Shown here: positions 21,285 through 33,243 of the stretch, one piece after another
Numbering within the stretch: position 1 is the stretch's first letter
How the letters are laid out: every line of letters starts with the position of its first letter
NCBI GenBank assembly: GCA_001792895.1
Contig: MARA01000001.1
Span: 3,658,001 to 3,722,000 of the forward strand
Source of the DNA: Lentinus brumalis
Lineage: Eukaryota > Basidiomycota > Agaricomycetes > Polyporales > Polyporaceae
Length of the DNA stretch: 64,000 nt
Direction of reading: 5' to 3'
The notes under the pieces: generated by a model
Seen by the model: the letters and a program-made list of their open reading frames with translations, nothing else
What the model was told of the DNA's origin: nothing
The model's database searches: none
Position numbers and translations under genes: made by a program

Positions 21285-23162
21285 ATGTTGTGGCCGTGGG
21301 CCGTCTGCTTGTCGTCTGCGACTCTAATCTATGCATTGTCTGTCCCAGTCAACAACTTGCGTCCCGCGTTCAGTCATCCCGACCAGCAGCCACAGCTTCT
21401 CCTGCCCTCCGCCGGCTCAGTGACTCTGTCTCATCATCTAGGAGACGTCCCTGGGCTGTCAGGACAATGGAACCTCAGCTCGCTGTCCAACTCAACATAC
21501 CATTCCGTCTATCACCCCCTGTGTGAGATAGAAGACTTCATGGGGGAAATGGCACGCACGTATTCCAACCTGGTCCAACTTGTGAATATCGGGCACACGG
21601 GAGAGGGAAGGGAGATGGTCGCCATGAAGCTGTCCAAGGAGGTCGACCTGTCTGCTCGCAACGGGGCTGCTACTTCGACCAGCGCGAAGAAAGCTGGGTT
21701 TGTGATCACCGGAGCGCAGCATGCACGCGAGGTCCGTACTGCTTCCCTTTCGTTCAAGGCTTGTGAGTGTCAAGCTGAGCCGATGTGCCCCATGCAGTGG
21801 ATTGCTGTCTCCACGGCCCTATACCTCGCTCATGCGCTGGTGGCCGATGCTTCCGAAGAGTTCGCTCTGTCTACCTGGCTCGACTACTTCGTGAGTCCCA
21901 AACGGTGAACCTAGCTTGTGCGACAGTGCGCGCTCACCCGTTTGCTCAGGACTTCTACATCATCCCGGTCCCCAATCCCGACGGTTACGTCTACACGTGG
22001 GAGACCGACCGTTTCTGGTGAGCCACCGTGTGCATGCATGTGCGTGTGCCCGCGATTAAGCCGGCTCAACAGGTACAAGAACAGACAAAACATCGGGCCT
22101 GCGGAAAGATGCACAGGCATCGATATGAACAGGTCAGTCCGTGCATTTCAATGGCCATGTCGGACACCACTCACCGCGTATACTCAGGAACTGGGTATAT
22201 GCGCACTCCCACATCCGCACGGATGCCCATACTTACGAATCTCTCATACCTCAAGGGCCACAAGTGGAAGTCCAAGTCGCACCTGCCAGCGTACACGAAC
22301 ACAACAGAAGAGAGCGTATCGGAACAGCGCCCGAATCCTGACCCCTGCTCGCCGTGGTATCCAGGACACCGTCCCTTCGAGGCCCCGGAAGTGAACAACA
22401 TCGCAAACTACATCACCACGCTCCCGTCGCTCAAGGCGTTCGTCGACCTGCGGAGCTATGGTCAGATGCGTGCGTCGGTCTTGTCCACCTCCGCTTCGCA
22501 CTGTGCTCGCTGACGCCGCACGCGTTGCAGTCTCGGTACCGTTCGCGTACTCGTGCAAGAAAAATCCAAAGGACGCCGAAGACCAGATGGAGGCCGCGCT
22601 CGGCGCCGTCAACGCCATCAAACAGGTGCACGGCACCGTCTTCACGGTGAGTAAAGCAGCCGTTCGTTCTCCGCCCGATCGTCGAAGTGCTCACGAACTT
22701 TTGCATGCGCAGAGCGGGAGCCTCTGCGAGCAGCTCTACAAGTCCGTGATCATCTCCTAGTTGACCGTGCGACCCCCGCTCACTGTGTGCTCAGGGCATC
22801 CGGCAACGTCGTCGACTACATGTACGCCAAAGCCGGGATCAAGTACTCGTACTCCGTCCACCTCCGCGACACTGGCACTGTACGTCCCGCCGCCCCGCCG
22901 GTTTGCCCGCACCCTGTCGCTGACATCATTCACGCAGTACGGCTTCTCCCTGCCCGCTGAGTGGATCCGCCCCGTAGGAGAGGAGAGCGCGAACATGATC
23001 CGGTTCCTCGCGAGCTTCATCTCAAAGAAGGTCAAACGTGAGCAGGACCGTTGTCTGAACTCAGCGCCACGAGCTGCAACTGACCCCGCGGCCAGTTCAA
23101 GTCTGACCCAGCGCACATATCTGCATTCCCAGACCTCCCTTTGTATCCATCTATTTGCTTAA
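21285..23162 (+). CDS. ECM14: ECM14-like metallocarboxypeptidase pseudoenzyme (M14 family)
   Basis: A signal peptide ([20 protein letters not shown]) precedes an M14 fold: [98 protein letters not shown] and [10 protein letters not shown]. The HxxE zinc pair is present. The third zinc-ligand histidine (normally HSYGQ) is Arg, and the catalytic Glu (normally ELRDTG) is His. Both changes match the ECM14 branch, regarded as inactive and vacuolar/secreted with a cell-wall role in yeast. Seven or more introns were joined by frame, including NW|GHKW around 22186-22256. The C-terminus after FISKK is uncertain: the frame reads through to a stop at 23160-23162, or an intron removes 23033-23094. Confidence 0.8.
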
Positions 23163-23772
23163 GCGTTCGCCGTGTACGAATATACCGTCCCGGATTCTCT
23201 CGATGGCTGTCCGAAGCACCCACCCATCCGAGAGAAGTGGTGGTCTGATATTGGTATATGTGTCGATGTACACTGGAAAGATGGACGATCTATGCGGGGA
23301 CACAGCACGTACGCATGAGGATGCATGTGGAAAGAGTACGGGTTCATATGGTGAGAGAGGACGGTGGAAGAGGGCGGTGGAGACGGCGTACGGCGATTGT
23401 AATAATGAAGTGATGATGCTAAGCACGAGCCCGGGGGGACGACGACGATGATTATAGCGGGATGAGGATGGATGTGAGGAGAGGAAAGGGAGAGACGAGA
23501 AACTAATAATGCAACAGCTGGGCGCGAGCAACTGCAAAGCGGCAGAAGCGGGCCCAGGACGTAGTCCAAACGTCCACGAAATGATAAATGCATGCTACAT
23601 GAGCGAGATAAAAACACGAACCACACGGGCACACGACACTGTCTGACAACGCGCGGCGCAGCTAGTCCACGAAGGCCCTGGGGAGTGAGCAAGACGGAGC
23701 TCCTCAAGCTGTCGACTTCCAGCCCCCTCGCCATCGGCGTGCCGTACACCCCGACCCCTACAGCTGCGCTCC
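23163..23772. other. Convergent intergenic between ECM14-like and ATG13
   Basis: No gene is supported. The stretch contains purine-rich plus-strand sequence consistent with the 3' flank of both convergent genes. Confidence 0.4.
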
Positions 23773-26595
23773 TCACAACCGAGAGATCTGCAGATCACCC
23801 GCGAGCGGACCCCGACTTCGCCGCCTCTCTTCGGAGCCTGCAGGCTCCGGATCCATCCGCCCAAGCACCTCCTCCGACGCGATACTGAACCCGCTCCTCG
23901 CGCTCCCCGTCGACGCGAGCCTCGGCCGCACGTACATCGGCGGCAGCGGCACCCCAGGCATGACGATCGCGCCGCTCGCCCCCGCGCTGTCCGTCTGGGG
24001 CGACGGCGGTATGCTCGCGCTCGCCAGGGGCTCTCGCGCCGCGCCGCCAGAGGATCAGAGTACAATGAAGGGCGTCTTGGGGGACTCGGGCGGTCCGTTC
24101 TGTCCCCCGGCGCATTGACAGTGCTAGGCTCGCGCCTCCGGGAGCCGATCGCGAGACCCTGCAGCGACGCAAGGAACGTCTCGTTCATCTCGCGCAGGCG
24201 CTCGTCTACCGCGCTCTCCGTTGCCAGCACGGGCCCGGGATACGGCGTGGAGAGCGTGCGCGGCCGTGAACCCGAACCCGATGCGGGGGCGTCGTTCGAG
24301 TGGGCCGAGCTGACCTCTTCCGTGATGGTAGCTTCGCGCGCGTGTCCCTGCGGGGCACCGGCACTGGCAGGGCTCTCCGAACCTTCGCGCCTGCTAGGAG
24401 CGGCTTGCGCGCGTCGATGTCCTGGACGAACGCCGAGATGTCGTCGTCGTCCGTGTTCGTACTCAGGTACGATGTAGCCTGGAAGCAGAGATACGATCGG
24501 TGAGTACACGGACCACAGCGCGATGCTCGCGTGACACACCTTCTCTACCTCCTTGGGGGCACTGCGGGGGCTTCCTCTCGGACTGACATCCCCGGTCGCG
24601 CTTGGTGGGGCGAAGCGCTGTCCGAAACTGCTCGAGTAGCGCTTCCCTTGCGTTCTCGGGGACCCTGAAGGGAGACCGCCAGACGGACTCCCAGATATAC
24701 CGTCCATAGAGGGTGGCCGGCCCGAGCCTAAGCTTGATGGTACAAACGGCGGAGACGGCCTAAAGGGCGTCACAGGGGATGAGGGGAAGTTGGCTGTAGG
24801 CGAAGGTGGCACACGAGAGGAGGTGGGCGACTGTGCTGGACGTGAGGGCAGAGAGGGGCCTGTCCCACCAGAGAGCGGTGAGTTCTGGCGCAAGGATGGT
24901 GATGGTGAGTGCAATGAAGGCGACCCTGAGGAGATCGTGGAGGACTTGAAGGCATTGACAGCAGTAATGGGTCGTCGGATGGGGACTCCAGCAGCGGAGG
25001 CGACATCCTGCAGCCACAGGAGGTTAATGTATGCATCACCGTGAATAGGGTGGACCACGTACCGAACTTCGTCCTTGCAAGCTCTCGCGTCGCATACGTG
25101 CAGCGAGCGCCGATATCTCCTCACGCGAGCCGATGGACGCAGCGCCTTGTCTGGAGGAAGACGAGTCCGACACACCTGAAGTACCCATCCCTGCTCCAGA
25201 TAGGTTGCGCGAAACCGGCAGGGGTATATTCCCCAAACGGGGACTTGGATTCGGACTGCCCCTCGCAGCCTGCGTGGAAGAGAAAGACCCGGAGCGCGTG
25301 TGTGAGGCGGAGGGCGGCGGTATGACGAACCTGTCCACGATGGACCGCGGTGGTGAACGCGGCAGGGATGTGCGAAGTGGAAGGCTCCCTGGTGAGCCGG
25401 ATATGCTGTCTCGCTGCTGATTCTTGACAAGGGTAGGGGTGAAGTCTGGGCCTTCCTCCAAGGATAGGAAACGCGAGGACAATAGGGACTCAAGGTCGTC
25501 CAACTGGAAGTTGGGGGACGTAAGGTACGTGACGGCCATGGACAGGTCACCCGTGGGGTGCGTGATCGGGGGTAGCGAGTGCCTCTCCTTCTGCAAGACC
25601 GATGCTAATGTGGATGGCATTGTATCTGGATTTCGAAGCACGAGACAAGCGATGCGGCAATGAAGTCAGTCATCTGCGGTTCCGGAAATGATGGAAGGAG
25701 GAAGCCAGAACGTGGTAGTGTGAAGGGCGCAGGAAGGGCGGCTGCGCTGATAGCGAAACGTGCTCTCCTCCCGTCCACCGGCGGAAATGGCAATTGTACC
25801 CCGCACATGGCATCCTGCATCGTGTTATAGGCGGAGTATAGCGGAGAGGATATCACGCAGATGCCTATCCCACCTATGCCATGCCATGACCGCCGTCCGG
25901 TGCAGAATCCGCCTTTCCAGGGTTCGAGACAAGTGATATACACGAGTGACTCACCGAAGCTCATGACCTCGCCTGCGCGCACGCTACTGTCCACCCCATC
26001 AACGCGCAACTGTATGCTGAAGTTGCCCCCTCGGTTGCCTCCGACCCGTCTGCGGAGCCGCCGCGCCAGCTTCCAAGAGGGGAGGACGCGCAGCAGCGTG
26101 AACAGGCTGCGGAAGAGTGGGATACCGTACTTGTACATCGTCGATGGCGCGACATCCTGGAGTGGGGCTGGGAGTGGGAGTGGGGCGAGTACTCGAGCGT
26201 CCAGGACTCCAGCACGATGTAGCGCGGGGTGGGGTCGATGCGCACGCGAGAGGAGTCCGGGGCGAGGTATACAAGGACCTGGTTGGTGGCTAGCTCGGGA
26301 ATGCAGAGGAGGACCTGGAGCTGGAAGAGGGGGACGGCGTGCGCTGTCGAGATAGAGCGATAGATACGGGTGTGCTCCTTGAATGTCTCGGGGTCAGGAG
26401 TCTCGAGGTTGAACTGGACGATGGACAGACATGTCAGCGCGCGGTGCACGGGTTGAGAACGACGGTGCGCACCCATTTGTCGACCTTGGCGTTGAGAGGG
26501 GGCTCGTGAGTGGCTCTGGCATGATTGACGACTAGGGCGAGCTTAGAGTATAGTCTGTGTGCTATCTGGTCGGCCTTCTGGGTCTCATTGGACAT
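23773..26595 (-). CDS. ATG13: Autophagy-related protein 13
   Basis: From ATG 26595 it reads MSNETQKADQIAHRLYSKLA, and joins across intron 26414-26471 to KW|FNLETPDPETFKEHTRIY. The N-terminal HORMA domain follows (LFQLQVLLCIP, NQVLVYLAPDSSRVRIDPTP, VLESWTLEY, GIPLFRSLFTLLRVLPSWKL, SIQLRVDG, VTYLTSPNFQLDDLESLLSS). A long Ser/Pro-rich disordered tail includes DEGPDFTP-like EEGPDFTPTL, and the conserved end is SIASEEVLGRMDPE. ATG13 scaffolds the Atg1 kinase complex and is regulated by TORC1 phosphorylation, for which the Ser/Pro tail is the usual target. Two one-base deficits break frame, in G4 at 26182-26185 and in G4 at 24027-24030 (plus-strand view). Adding one base at each restores family sequence on both sides. 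Confidence 0.85.
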
Positions 26596-28290
26596 GGCAG
26601 GACGCAGGGAGAGTATGGATGGGTGCTTTAGCGAGGCATTAGGACATATATCTAGCAGGAGGTCGCGGGCAGTGATGGAGGAGGAGGAGAGGGAGTGAGA
26701 GCCTCCTGCCCCTGCTCTGCCAGACTCGATCCGGTCGTGCGGGGTTCAGAACCGCTCAGGCGCACGCTAGGCGCCTCCGCGAGTCTGCCTTTCCAGGCCT
26801 CCATCCGCAGTGTACAGCCAGTACAGGATCTGCCAGTCTGCTATGTATTTGTCTCGGATATCGGAGCGGTCTTCGTCGCCACGGACAGCGAGCGAGGTGC
26901 GCCCACAAGTAATGTTCGACGTTTACCCCGACGTGCAATCGATAAACACAGGTCCTGCACACGCTGCGTGCGTACACTAGGACGAGTCAGTCCCGCAAAC
27001 ATGCGACAGCACTGTCCCTGTGCCCAGTCACCAAGTTACCGTGTCCCACCTCGAGCAGACCCGCGGACACCTCGTTACAGGAGTCTAGCCAGTACGCCAT
27101 ACCACCACCGATCGCGCATGCGTCACGTATGCATCGCAAACAACCTTCAGCCTATAGGCTCTCCAGAAGGTCGTGGTGTACGTTCCCCTTGTACGCTCAG
27201 TACGTACGCGATCCAGGCCGGCATACACTCCCAGGGGCCAGCACCCCAAATACAGCGAGGTTGCGCTTCTTTGTAGATTCACGGGGCCCTCGCGGGGTCT
27301 GCATCGTGCTATTGTTCTCCATCTGGTGAGTCTTCTGCCTTTCGCTGTGTCTCTGAGTCTGTGCAAGTGTGTCCCTAGAAGCGGTAGACAACGAGCTCTG
27401 CATGGTCGCTACTCTCGAAGCGCCCGCAGGATGTTTCGCAACCAAGCTCCTCTTGTTGCAATCTCTTCCAACTCACGCCGTTGGCCGTGCGAGCCCGCTC
27501 TTGCGGTTTGTCTTCCCTCGCACATTCTGTGACGAGGACCGCCGATACGTCGGAAAACAGGACCACAATGCCGCGCGACTGCCACAGTGCTAGCGTCCAC
27601 CTTCCAATTGTTCCCCAGTGTGCGTCCCGCGAACATGCCCCGACGGATTCACATTCTCAGCATCGATCTGGAGGCGGACGGAACTTGTTGTGACCACCTG
27701 AGAACTAGGGTGCCTGATTCTCGGACAGCCTATGTGGTTCGTACACACGTTGTGGTTGAGTTGATCAGAACGATGGACCCAAGTACGTTCGTAGAAGCCC
27801 TGCGGGGACAAACGCTGATCATCCCTCCGCGAATCCATAGTTTCGACTCCAGCTAGAACGGTCATGATCACGATCCCAGGACAGCCGCGCGGGTACTCGG
27901 GAGGATGGTCATCATGCAAGGTGCAAGGCGTTGGCCCATGACCAGCCCCTTCGAGTCTAAAGCAGATCATCTCACCTCGAATTCGCTCGCAGCAGGAACC
28001 AAACGCCTACCGCAGTGCGAACATGGCGTGTCACTGAAGCAAAATGCAATCTAGAACAAGTAGTACGTGGCAATTTGTCTCTGCACGTTGGACGCACATA
28101 CACGATGCTATCGTCGCCCCGTTCTGAAGTCCTATTACTCTTCCCAGCCTGCCTGCATTCCCACGACTCGACAATCCCTGGTGTCGCCGCCGCACTCCGT
28201 GCGCCGTCCCAGAGTACTCAATGTTATACCGAAGGTCATTTGTGTCGATCAAAGGACGTCCGCCGGCCTCACTGCCCGCGTCAACGACAT
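26596..28290. other. About 1.7 kb without a supported gene
   Basis: Several 60-190-codon frames exist on both strands, but none shows protein-like composition, splice-consistent continuation or a recognisable motif. The first part is the ATG13 promoter. The remainder (26.9-28.2 kb) has a balanced, low-signal composition and may hold decayed sequence. Confidence 0.4.
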
Positions 28291-29419
28291 CTAGCAAGGA
28301 CGCCAAGGCGTGCGCTGCTGACTTCGCGGCAAGAACCACCATCCAACCCCAACAGTCCACCCAGGACTCCTCCCAGACTGCCGTACGTTCTGCGTGCCCT
28401 CCGTGCGCGCGCCCTCGCCTTGCAGCACCACGTTCTCGACGCGATGCCACCAGCGCCGCGGCACGAAGAGCATATCCCCCTCGCGCATGACGCAGCTGAG
28501 CGCCACGCCAGCGTCCAACACGTCCTGGGCCGTCTGTCCCGGCACAGACGTACGGTCCATCAGGACGTCGAAGCCCCCGTCATCGTCTTGGCGGCGGCGG
28601 AGGCGGCAGTCGAGGGGTGACATGTTCGGCTGCGCATAACCGTGCGATGGCGGAGACAGGAGCCTGCCAAGGGACGGTGGCAGCAGGAGCCAATGCTTCG
28701 CGTGTGCGTCCGCGTCCGAGGAGGCATGGAGAGTGTAGAGGTTGCAGTACGGGTCGCTGTGCAGAGGGCTCATCTACCAGCGGACATGGGGACATGAATT
28801 CAGCATGCCACTTGGGCGAAGCAGGGGGCGCCCGCGTGGAACTCACAGCAGTCGGGGGTCCGATGAAGAAACCACACCGGTACATGTCTGCCTTGCTGTC
28901 CTCGATAAGAGGCGCGAGCAGGGACGGAGCTCGCACCGCGTCCCTCATTCCTGGGACCTGGGGACCCGCCGACGGACTATCAGCCTGGATCGCGTTCTCG
29001 CAGCTTCCTCGACATACCTCGTCCTGCGCATACCATTGCGCAAGGTACCACGGGGCTTGCGGGAACTCTGCCGTGCCATCGCACAGCCAGTCCAGATACG
29101 CGTTGAGGGGCACCGTGACACGGTGGTCGTGGGGAAGATGCAGGCACTCGTCAAGGTCGACATCCCGTCCGGCCTCAATCTCCACCATACGGTCCCCCGC
29201 GGCGCGGAGGGTTTGGAGGAACTCCTGGCCACGCGTACGGCGGGGCTCTCTGCTTTGCTCGGCTGCACGGAAGATCAGCGGGGTTGGCTCAACTGGGCCG
29301 CACATATAGTGGAGGAACGCCGCTGGGCTCGAGGAAAGCGACCGAGGTGCGTCTTGGACTGCCTTCGTCCGTAGGGGTAGAGGGTCTGATCTACTGCCTA
29401 TGTTGCTAAGGTGGGACAT
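28291..29419 (-). CDS. JmjC-domain (cupin) protein
   Basis: The JmjC core is split by intron 28774-28846: ADMYRCGFFIGPPTA|MSPLHSDPYCNLY... The iron-binding H-x-D is in LHSDPYCN, followed by AKHWLLLPPS, then EGDMLFVPRRWWHRVEN with the distal histidine, and the family-typical WTVGVGWWFLPRS near the C-terminus. This pattern fits the cytosolic/nuclear JMJD-type 2-oxoglutarate hydroxylases rather than large histone demethylases, since no PHD, JmjN or Tudor region is visible. A second intron probably lies at about 28942-29010. The start is placed at ATG 29419 because a TATA-like TATATTC is 60-70 bp upstream; the open frame extends to 29536. The substrate is unknown. The C-terminal 25 residues are low-confidence. 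Confidence 0.75.
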
Positions 29420-29539
29420 CCCAGTCGTTGCTGCACGGGCGCGTTCAGAGGTCAAAGCGACGTATGCGTGGCAGCGAAGTGAATATATGCACGCCGCCGC
29501 TGGCGATCTGGGTATAGGATGTCTCAACGAGAACATGGT

Positions 29540-30388
29540 GGTCAGTAGGTAAGTGTCAAGCTAAGTCTGCAGCGTTGTATCTGCGAGTACCTGCATGCTT
29601 ACGTGGATCACTTGCAGAACCTTAGGGCGCTTCAGGAAGGCAGCGATGACGTCCCATATTATCAAGTGCTATTCGTTCGACCGCACCCCGTCTCGATTCC
29701 CAAATCACACTGGATTGAGCCATGGACACCAGTATACTACTTGCCCCCTCATAGCTGCCAGGCCTGTCTTGCTCTTGCGTAGTCTGTGAAAGCACGAACA
29801 TTGCTGCCTCGACCATGAAGTACGCTGGATCCAGAGTGGTGTGCAAGCTCGAACTCTCTCGAGCTGGGCTCGACTACTCATCCAACAGGCTACTCAACTT
29901 ACATCCATCGCGACGGCCGGTCATGGAATGATTTCTGAATCTGTCTGAATCGCATCTGCGTATACGAGCATCGGACCGACTGGCCGTAGCAAGCGCGCTC
30001 CTGGGCTTCGTGTCTTTTTGCACATTCTTTCGCCCACATCCCTGAAGGAGCACCCTCATGCTTCCCTCATAATTCTGGACGCCTGAACTCGGTATGTTAC
30101 TCCAGGCGTTGGCAGACGATGCCCCCGCGATTACAAAAGAGTCTGATCCAATTCTCGGTACTAGCTACGCACGCCTGCACAGAAGGCTGGACCGGGAAGC
30201 ACGAAGCTCAGCTTCCACAGAGGGAACGCCGCGAGAGGACACACGTCGTACACACGGAAGCCAATGATAGTCGGCGAGAGGCGCCCCTTTTCAAGCTCCC
30301 GTGCGCTCAGGACGATGCGTCCGTCTACGATCGGACTCTTGCGGCTGCTATAACGATTTTGCCATACGGGCCGTGTGTCCTGTACGCC
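29540..30388. other. Intergenic, no supported gene
   Basis: No convincing frame is present. The interval separates the divergently transcribed JmjC and SDR genes and presumably contains both promoters. Confidence 0.4.
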
Positions 30389-30395
30389 TTATAAG
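30389..30395 (+). promoter_or_regulatory. TATA-like element of the SDR gene
   Basis: TTATAAG lies about 60 bp upstream of ATG 30454. Confidence 0.4.
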
Positions 30396-30453
30396 TCTGG
30401 CTGCACTATCCGCACATGCACTCACGCCTACTCACGCTCGCACGCTCACAGCT

Positions 30454-31594
30454 ATGACATCCTCTACCAAGCGCGTTGCTATCGTCACCGGTGCAGCACA
30501 GGGCATTGGCCGCGGCATCGCGCAGAGGCTGGCGAAGGATGGCTTCGACTTGGGTCTGTTCGACCTCCCTGGGTGCACGGAAATACTGGAAGAACTTGCG
30601 AGCGGCCTTCGAGAGGAGTTCGGCACCAAGGTCATCACCATATACGGAGATGTCTCGGTGGAGAGCGACGTGAACGGACTCGTCGACACTGTCGTGCAGA
30701 ACCTCGGTGACTTGTATGCTGTACGTGTCAAACTGAGTCTTCCCTGTATTCCGGGACTGCCCTGACGGCCCAGGTAGATGGTTGCAAATGCCGGGACAGC
30801 CAGGTCGTATGAGCTACACGAGAGTCCGTCCGAGTTCCTGGCTACTCCAGCCCGTCATCACTCATGACTTGTTGCAGCGCCGACGGATGTCCTCGATATG
30901 CTGCTTAGCGTGAACGTCAAGGGCACCTTCTTCTGCTACAAGTATGCCGCCATACAACTCATCAAGCAAGGCAAGGGCGGCCGGATGATCGGCGCATCCT
31001 CACTTGGCGGCAAAGCAGGTGCGCATATGGCCGTTCTGCGACTTACACGCGTGTTTCATGCGTTTGTTCGTGCAGGTCATCCAGGCCACGCAGTGTACTG
31101 TGCAACGAAGTTCGCTATTCGAGGCCTGACCCAGTCCGCTGCGATGGATTATGGGAAGCACGGCATCACCGTGAACACTTACGCTCCCGGAGCCGTTGAC
31201 ACGCCTTTAAGTGAGTCTGCGCCCGCTCCGAGTCCTGCTATGAGCTCCTCGAGCTGATGTTCTGTGTTCAGTATCGCAGATAGACGAAGACTTCTGCGCA
31301 CGTTCGGGACTGCCTAAAGGTTCATATCGCAATGCAGCGCTTGAAGTAAGTTGTCAAGCCCGTCCCGACAGGGGTCCGCTACTGACCTGTTTTGCCAGAA
31401 AGGAAGCAGCGCGCTCGGGAGGGCCGCACAACCTGCAGACATCGCGAACGTGGTATCTTTCCTTCTCTCCGACGATGCTTCGTTCATTACTGGGCAATCG
31501 GTAAGAGGCGTCCTTATAGTTCACCTCCTTATGGATCACTCACTATTTGCTCTCTTCACAGCTCTCGGTGGACGGCGGCATGCGCTTCGACTAA
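30454..31594 (+). CDS. Short-chain dehydrogenase/reductase (acetoin/diacetyl reductase-like)
   Basis: Seven exons join perfectly: 30454-30720, 30778-30823, 30878-31018, 31076-31210, 31272-31345, 31399-31500 and 31562-31594. The product has the classical SDR cofactor motif (TGAAQGIGRGIA), an acidic NAD-type end of beta-2 (GLFDLPG), ANAG in exon 2 (VANAGTARS), and the NVKG segment. It also has the catalytic Ser (GASSLGG), YxxxK in YCATKFAIRGL, and a PGAVDTPL cofactor loop, ending LSVDGGMRFD. Order and spacing match meso-butanediol/acetoin-type reductases of about 260 residues, but substrate choice cannot be read from sequence. A degraded copy of its first exon lies at 33112-33243. Confidence 0.9.
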
Positions 31595-31844
31595 CGTTGG
31601 CCCGGTGAATGCAGACCGTAGCTGGCGCGTTCGCATATCGAAACATATTCGCAGCATCTAGTTGTTGAGACCCCAAGTCGATCTCGGAAGACGCCTCAGG
31701 ATGCCTCAACAACTTGTGAACTCCCTTCGGCCGGTGAGTGTGTGGAACTTGCATTGAGCGACACATCATGAATGCCGCGATTGGCCGAGAACAATGGGAC
31801 GAAAGTGGCTACGTGACGAAACGATATCATGATGATGCGAACTC

Positions 31845-32828
31845 TTACCGACCTAGATAGCATCCACCGGCTCTTAGTCGAATCCCCTCCTTAAGACGCT
31901 TGAACTCCTCCTCGCGCTCTTCGGGAGATCTCTTCCTGCCCTCCGCGATGTAGCGGTGGATGTTATCCAAGATAGCCTGCGCCCGCTCAGCAAATTCGAT
32001 CTCCTTCGCTTCGAGCGTTGGCCCGAGCCTCGTCTGCTCCGCCGCGATGTCCTTCGTGGTGACGATGCGGAAGAGGTCGGCGAACGTGCCCGCCTTTTTG
32101 GCCTTGACGTACCCTCCTCCCTCTTCCAAGTTGTTGGGATATTTGATTGCGGCATTGGAGTGCAGCGTCTTGACGTCCTCGCCGACGAGTGCAGCCATCA
32201 GTAACCCGGCATGCCAGTAGCAGGGGTGAAGCATGGGGTCGTAGTCTCGCTTGTCGTCATGGATGGCGACGGCTATAGCAGCGAATGCGAGGAGGGAGGG
32301 CCTGCGTCCGGCACCTGGCCAGGTGTAACTGTATACAACCCTGGCACCGTCACGCGGAGGCCGTTCGTTATAGATGCGAGCATTATTTACGTGAGATGGG
32401 CGGTCGTCCGAGGAGTGGCCAAGGGACGCAGGATGGCGGGGCCTGCCAGTGAGCGACAGGAGGGCGCCGGAGAGTCGACCACGGGAGCCATCCTCCGGCT
32501 TCACTGTCCACTCCAAGCGGATGTACCCAACAGGGTGGTCGCTGCCGTCTACGACGGCGACGAGGATGTATTCGCGCTGCGGGCTGGCGGAATTTTTGAG
32601 GAGCTCGACTGTGTGGAGTCGACACCACTCGATGGGGGAGGGCGCCCTCCAGTCGGCTACGTAACCGCGTTCGTAGTTGCGGAGGATGATAACGTCGAAG
32701 AAACCGTCCTCACAGCAAGGTTGCTCGTCGCTGAGGCCGAGCAGCGTGCGCAACTTCTGGCCGCCGTCCGTGGGATGGCGGAGCAAGCGACGGACCACGG
32801 TGCTGGCGAAACAGTCGGATTCTAGCAT
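31845..32828 (-). CDS. Unrecognised conserved protein, copy B (paired with PTR2 copy B)
   Basis: A single uninterrupted frame of 327 codons starts MLESDCFASTVVRRLLRHPT. It shares long stretches with copy A at 19886-20793 (HPTDGGQKLRTLL; YDPMLHPCYWHAGLLM; LHSNAAIKYPNNLEEG; GTFADLFRIVTTKDIAAEQ). It is longer at the C-terminus, ending RAGGCYLGR. It has no introns, no signal peptide, no transmembrane segment and no recognised domain. The central part is rich in Arg and Pro, and the end is helical and charged. Open reading over its full length while diverged from copy A argues that it is under coding constraint. Confidence 0.65.
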   Translation of the reverse strand: MLESDCFASTVVRRLLRHPTDGGQKLRTLLGLSDEQPCCEDGFFDVIILRNYERGYVADWRAPSPIEWCRLHTVELLKNSASPQREYILVAVVDGSDHPVGYIRLEWTVKPEDGSRGRLSGALLSLTGRPRHPASLGHSSDDRPSHVNNARIYNERPPRDGARVVYSYTWPGAGRRPSLLAFAAIAVAIHDDKRDYDPMLHPCYWHAGLLMAALVGEDVKTLHSNAAIKYPNNLEEGGGYVKAKKAGTFADLFRIVTTKDIAAEQTRLGPTLEAKEIEFAERAQAILDNIHRYIAEGRKRSPEEREEEFKRLKEGIRLRAGGCYLGR

Positions 32829-33111
32829 GGCCAGTGCTCGACGCTGGAGAAAGCTTCAAGGTCGGTGTCAATGGCTCGAGTGCGAGTGCTCCTATTAGTA
32901 TCAAGGATCCCGCCCCTTTTCGTCATGCACTTACCTTCTCGATTCAGACCCCTCACGATCGACGGACAACTGCCATCACTTGTTACCAACCGCGCAGAAT
33001 CAACGGCGCACTCACCATTCTCGCTTGACTGGGCGGCGCATTAGCTCGAACTTGATGGTTGTTGGGAAGAGGGCAAGAAGCTCGCGCAGGTAAGTACTCA
33101 CGCTCGAATCC

Positions 33112-33243
33112 TCACAGCCATAACACCTACCAAGCGTGTCGCTTTCAACACCGGATTATGTAGCACAGGGCATCGGCCGCTCGATCGTCGCACTTGAGAG
33201 ACTGGTGGCAAAGGATGGCGTCGACTTGAGATTTCACAGAGTA
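33112..33243 (+). pseudogene. Relic of SDR first exon
   Basis: The stretch CACAGCCATAACACCTACCAAGCGTGTCGC... aligns with 30448 onward (CACAGCTATGACATCCTCTACCAAGCGC). It continues through GCACAGGGCATCGGCCGC...GGATGGCGTCGACTTG. The SDR start codon is ATA here, the second GxG motif is interrupted, and the reading frame is lost. Only about 130 bp of exon 1 are recognisable. Confidence 0.8.
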
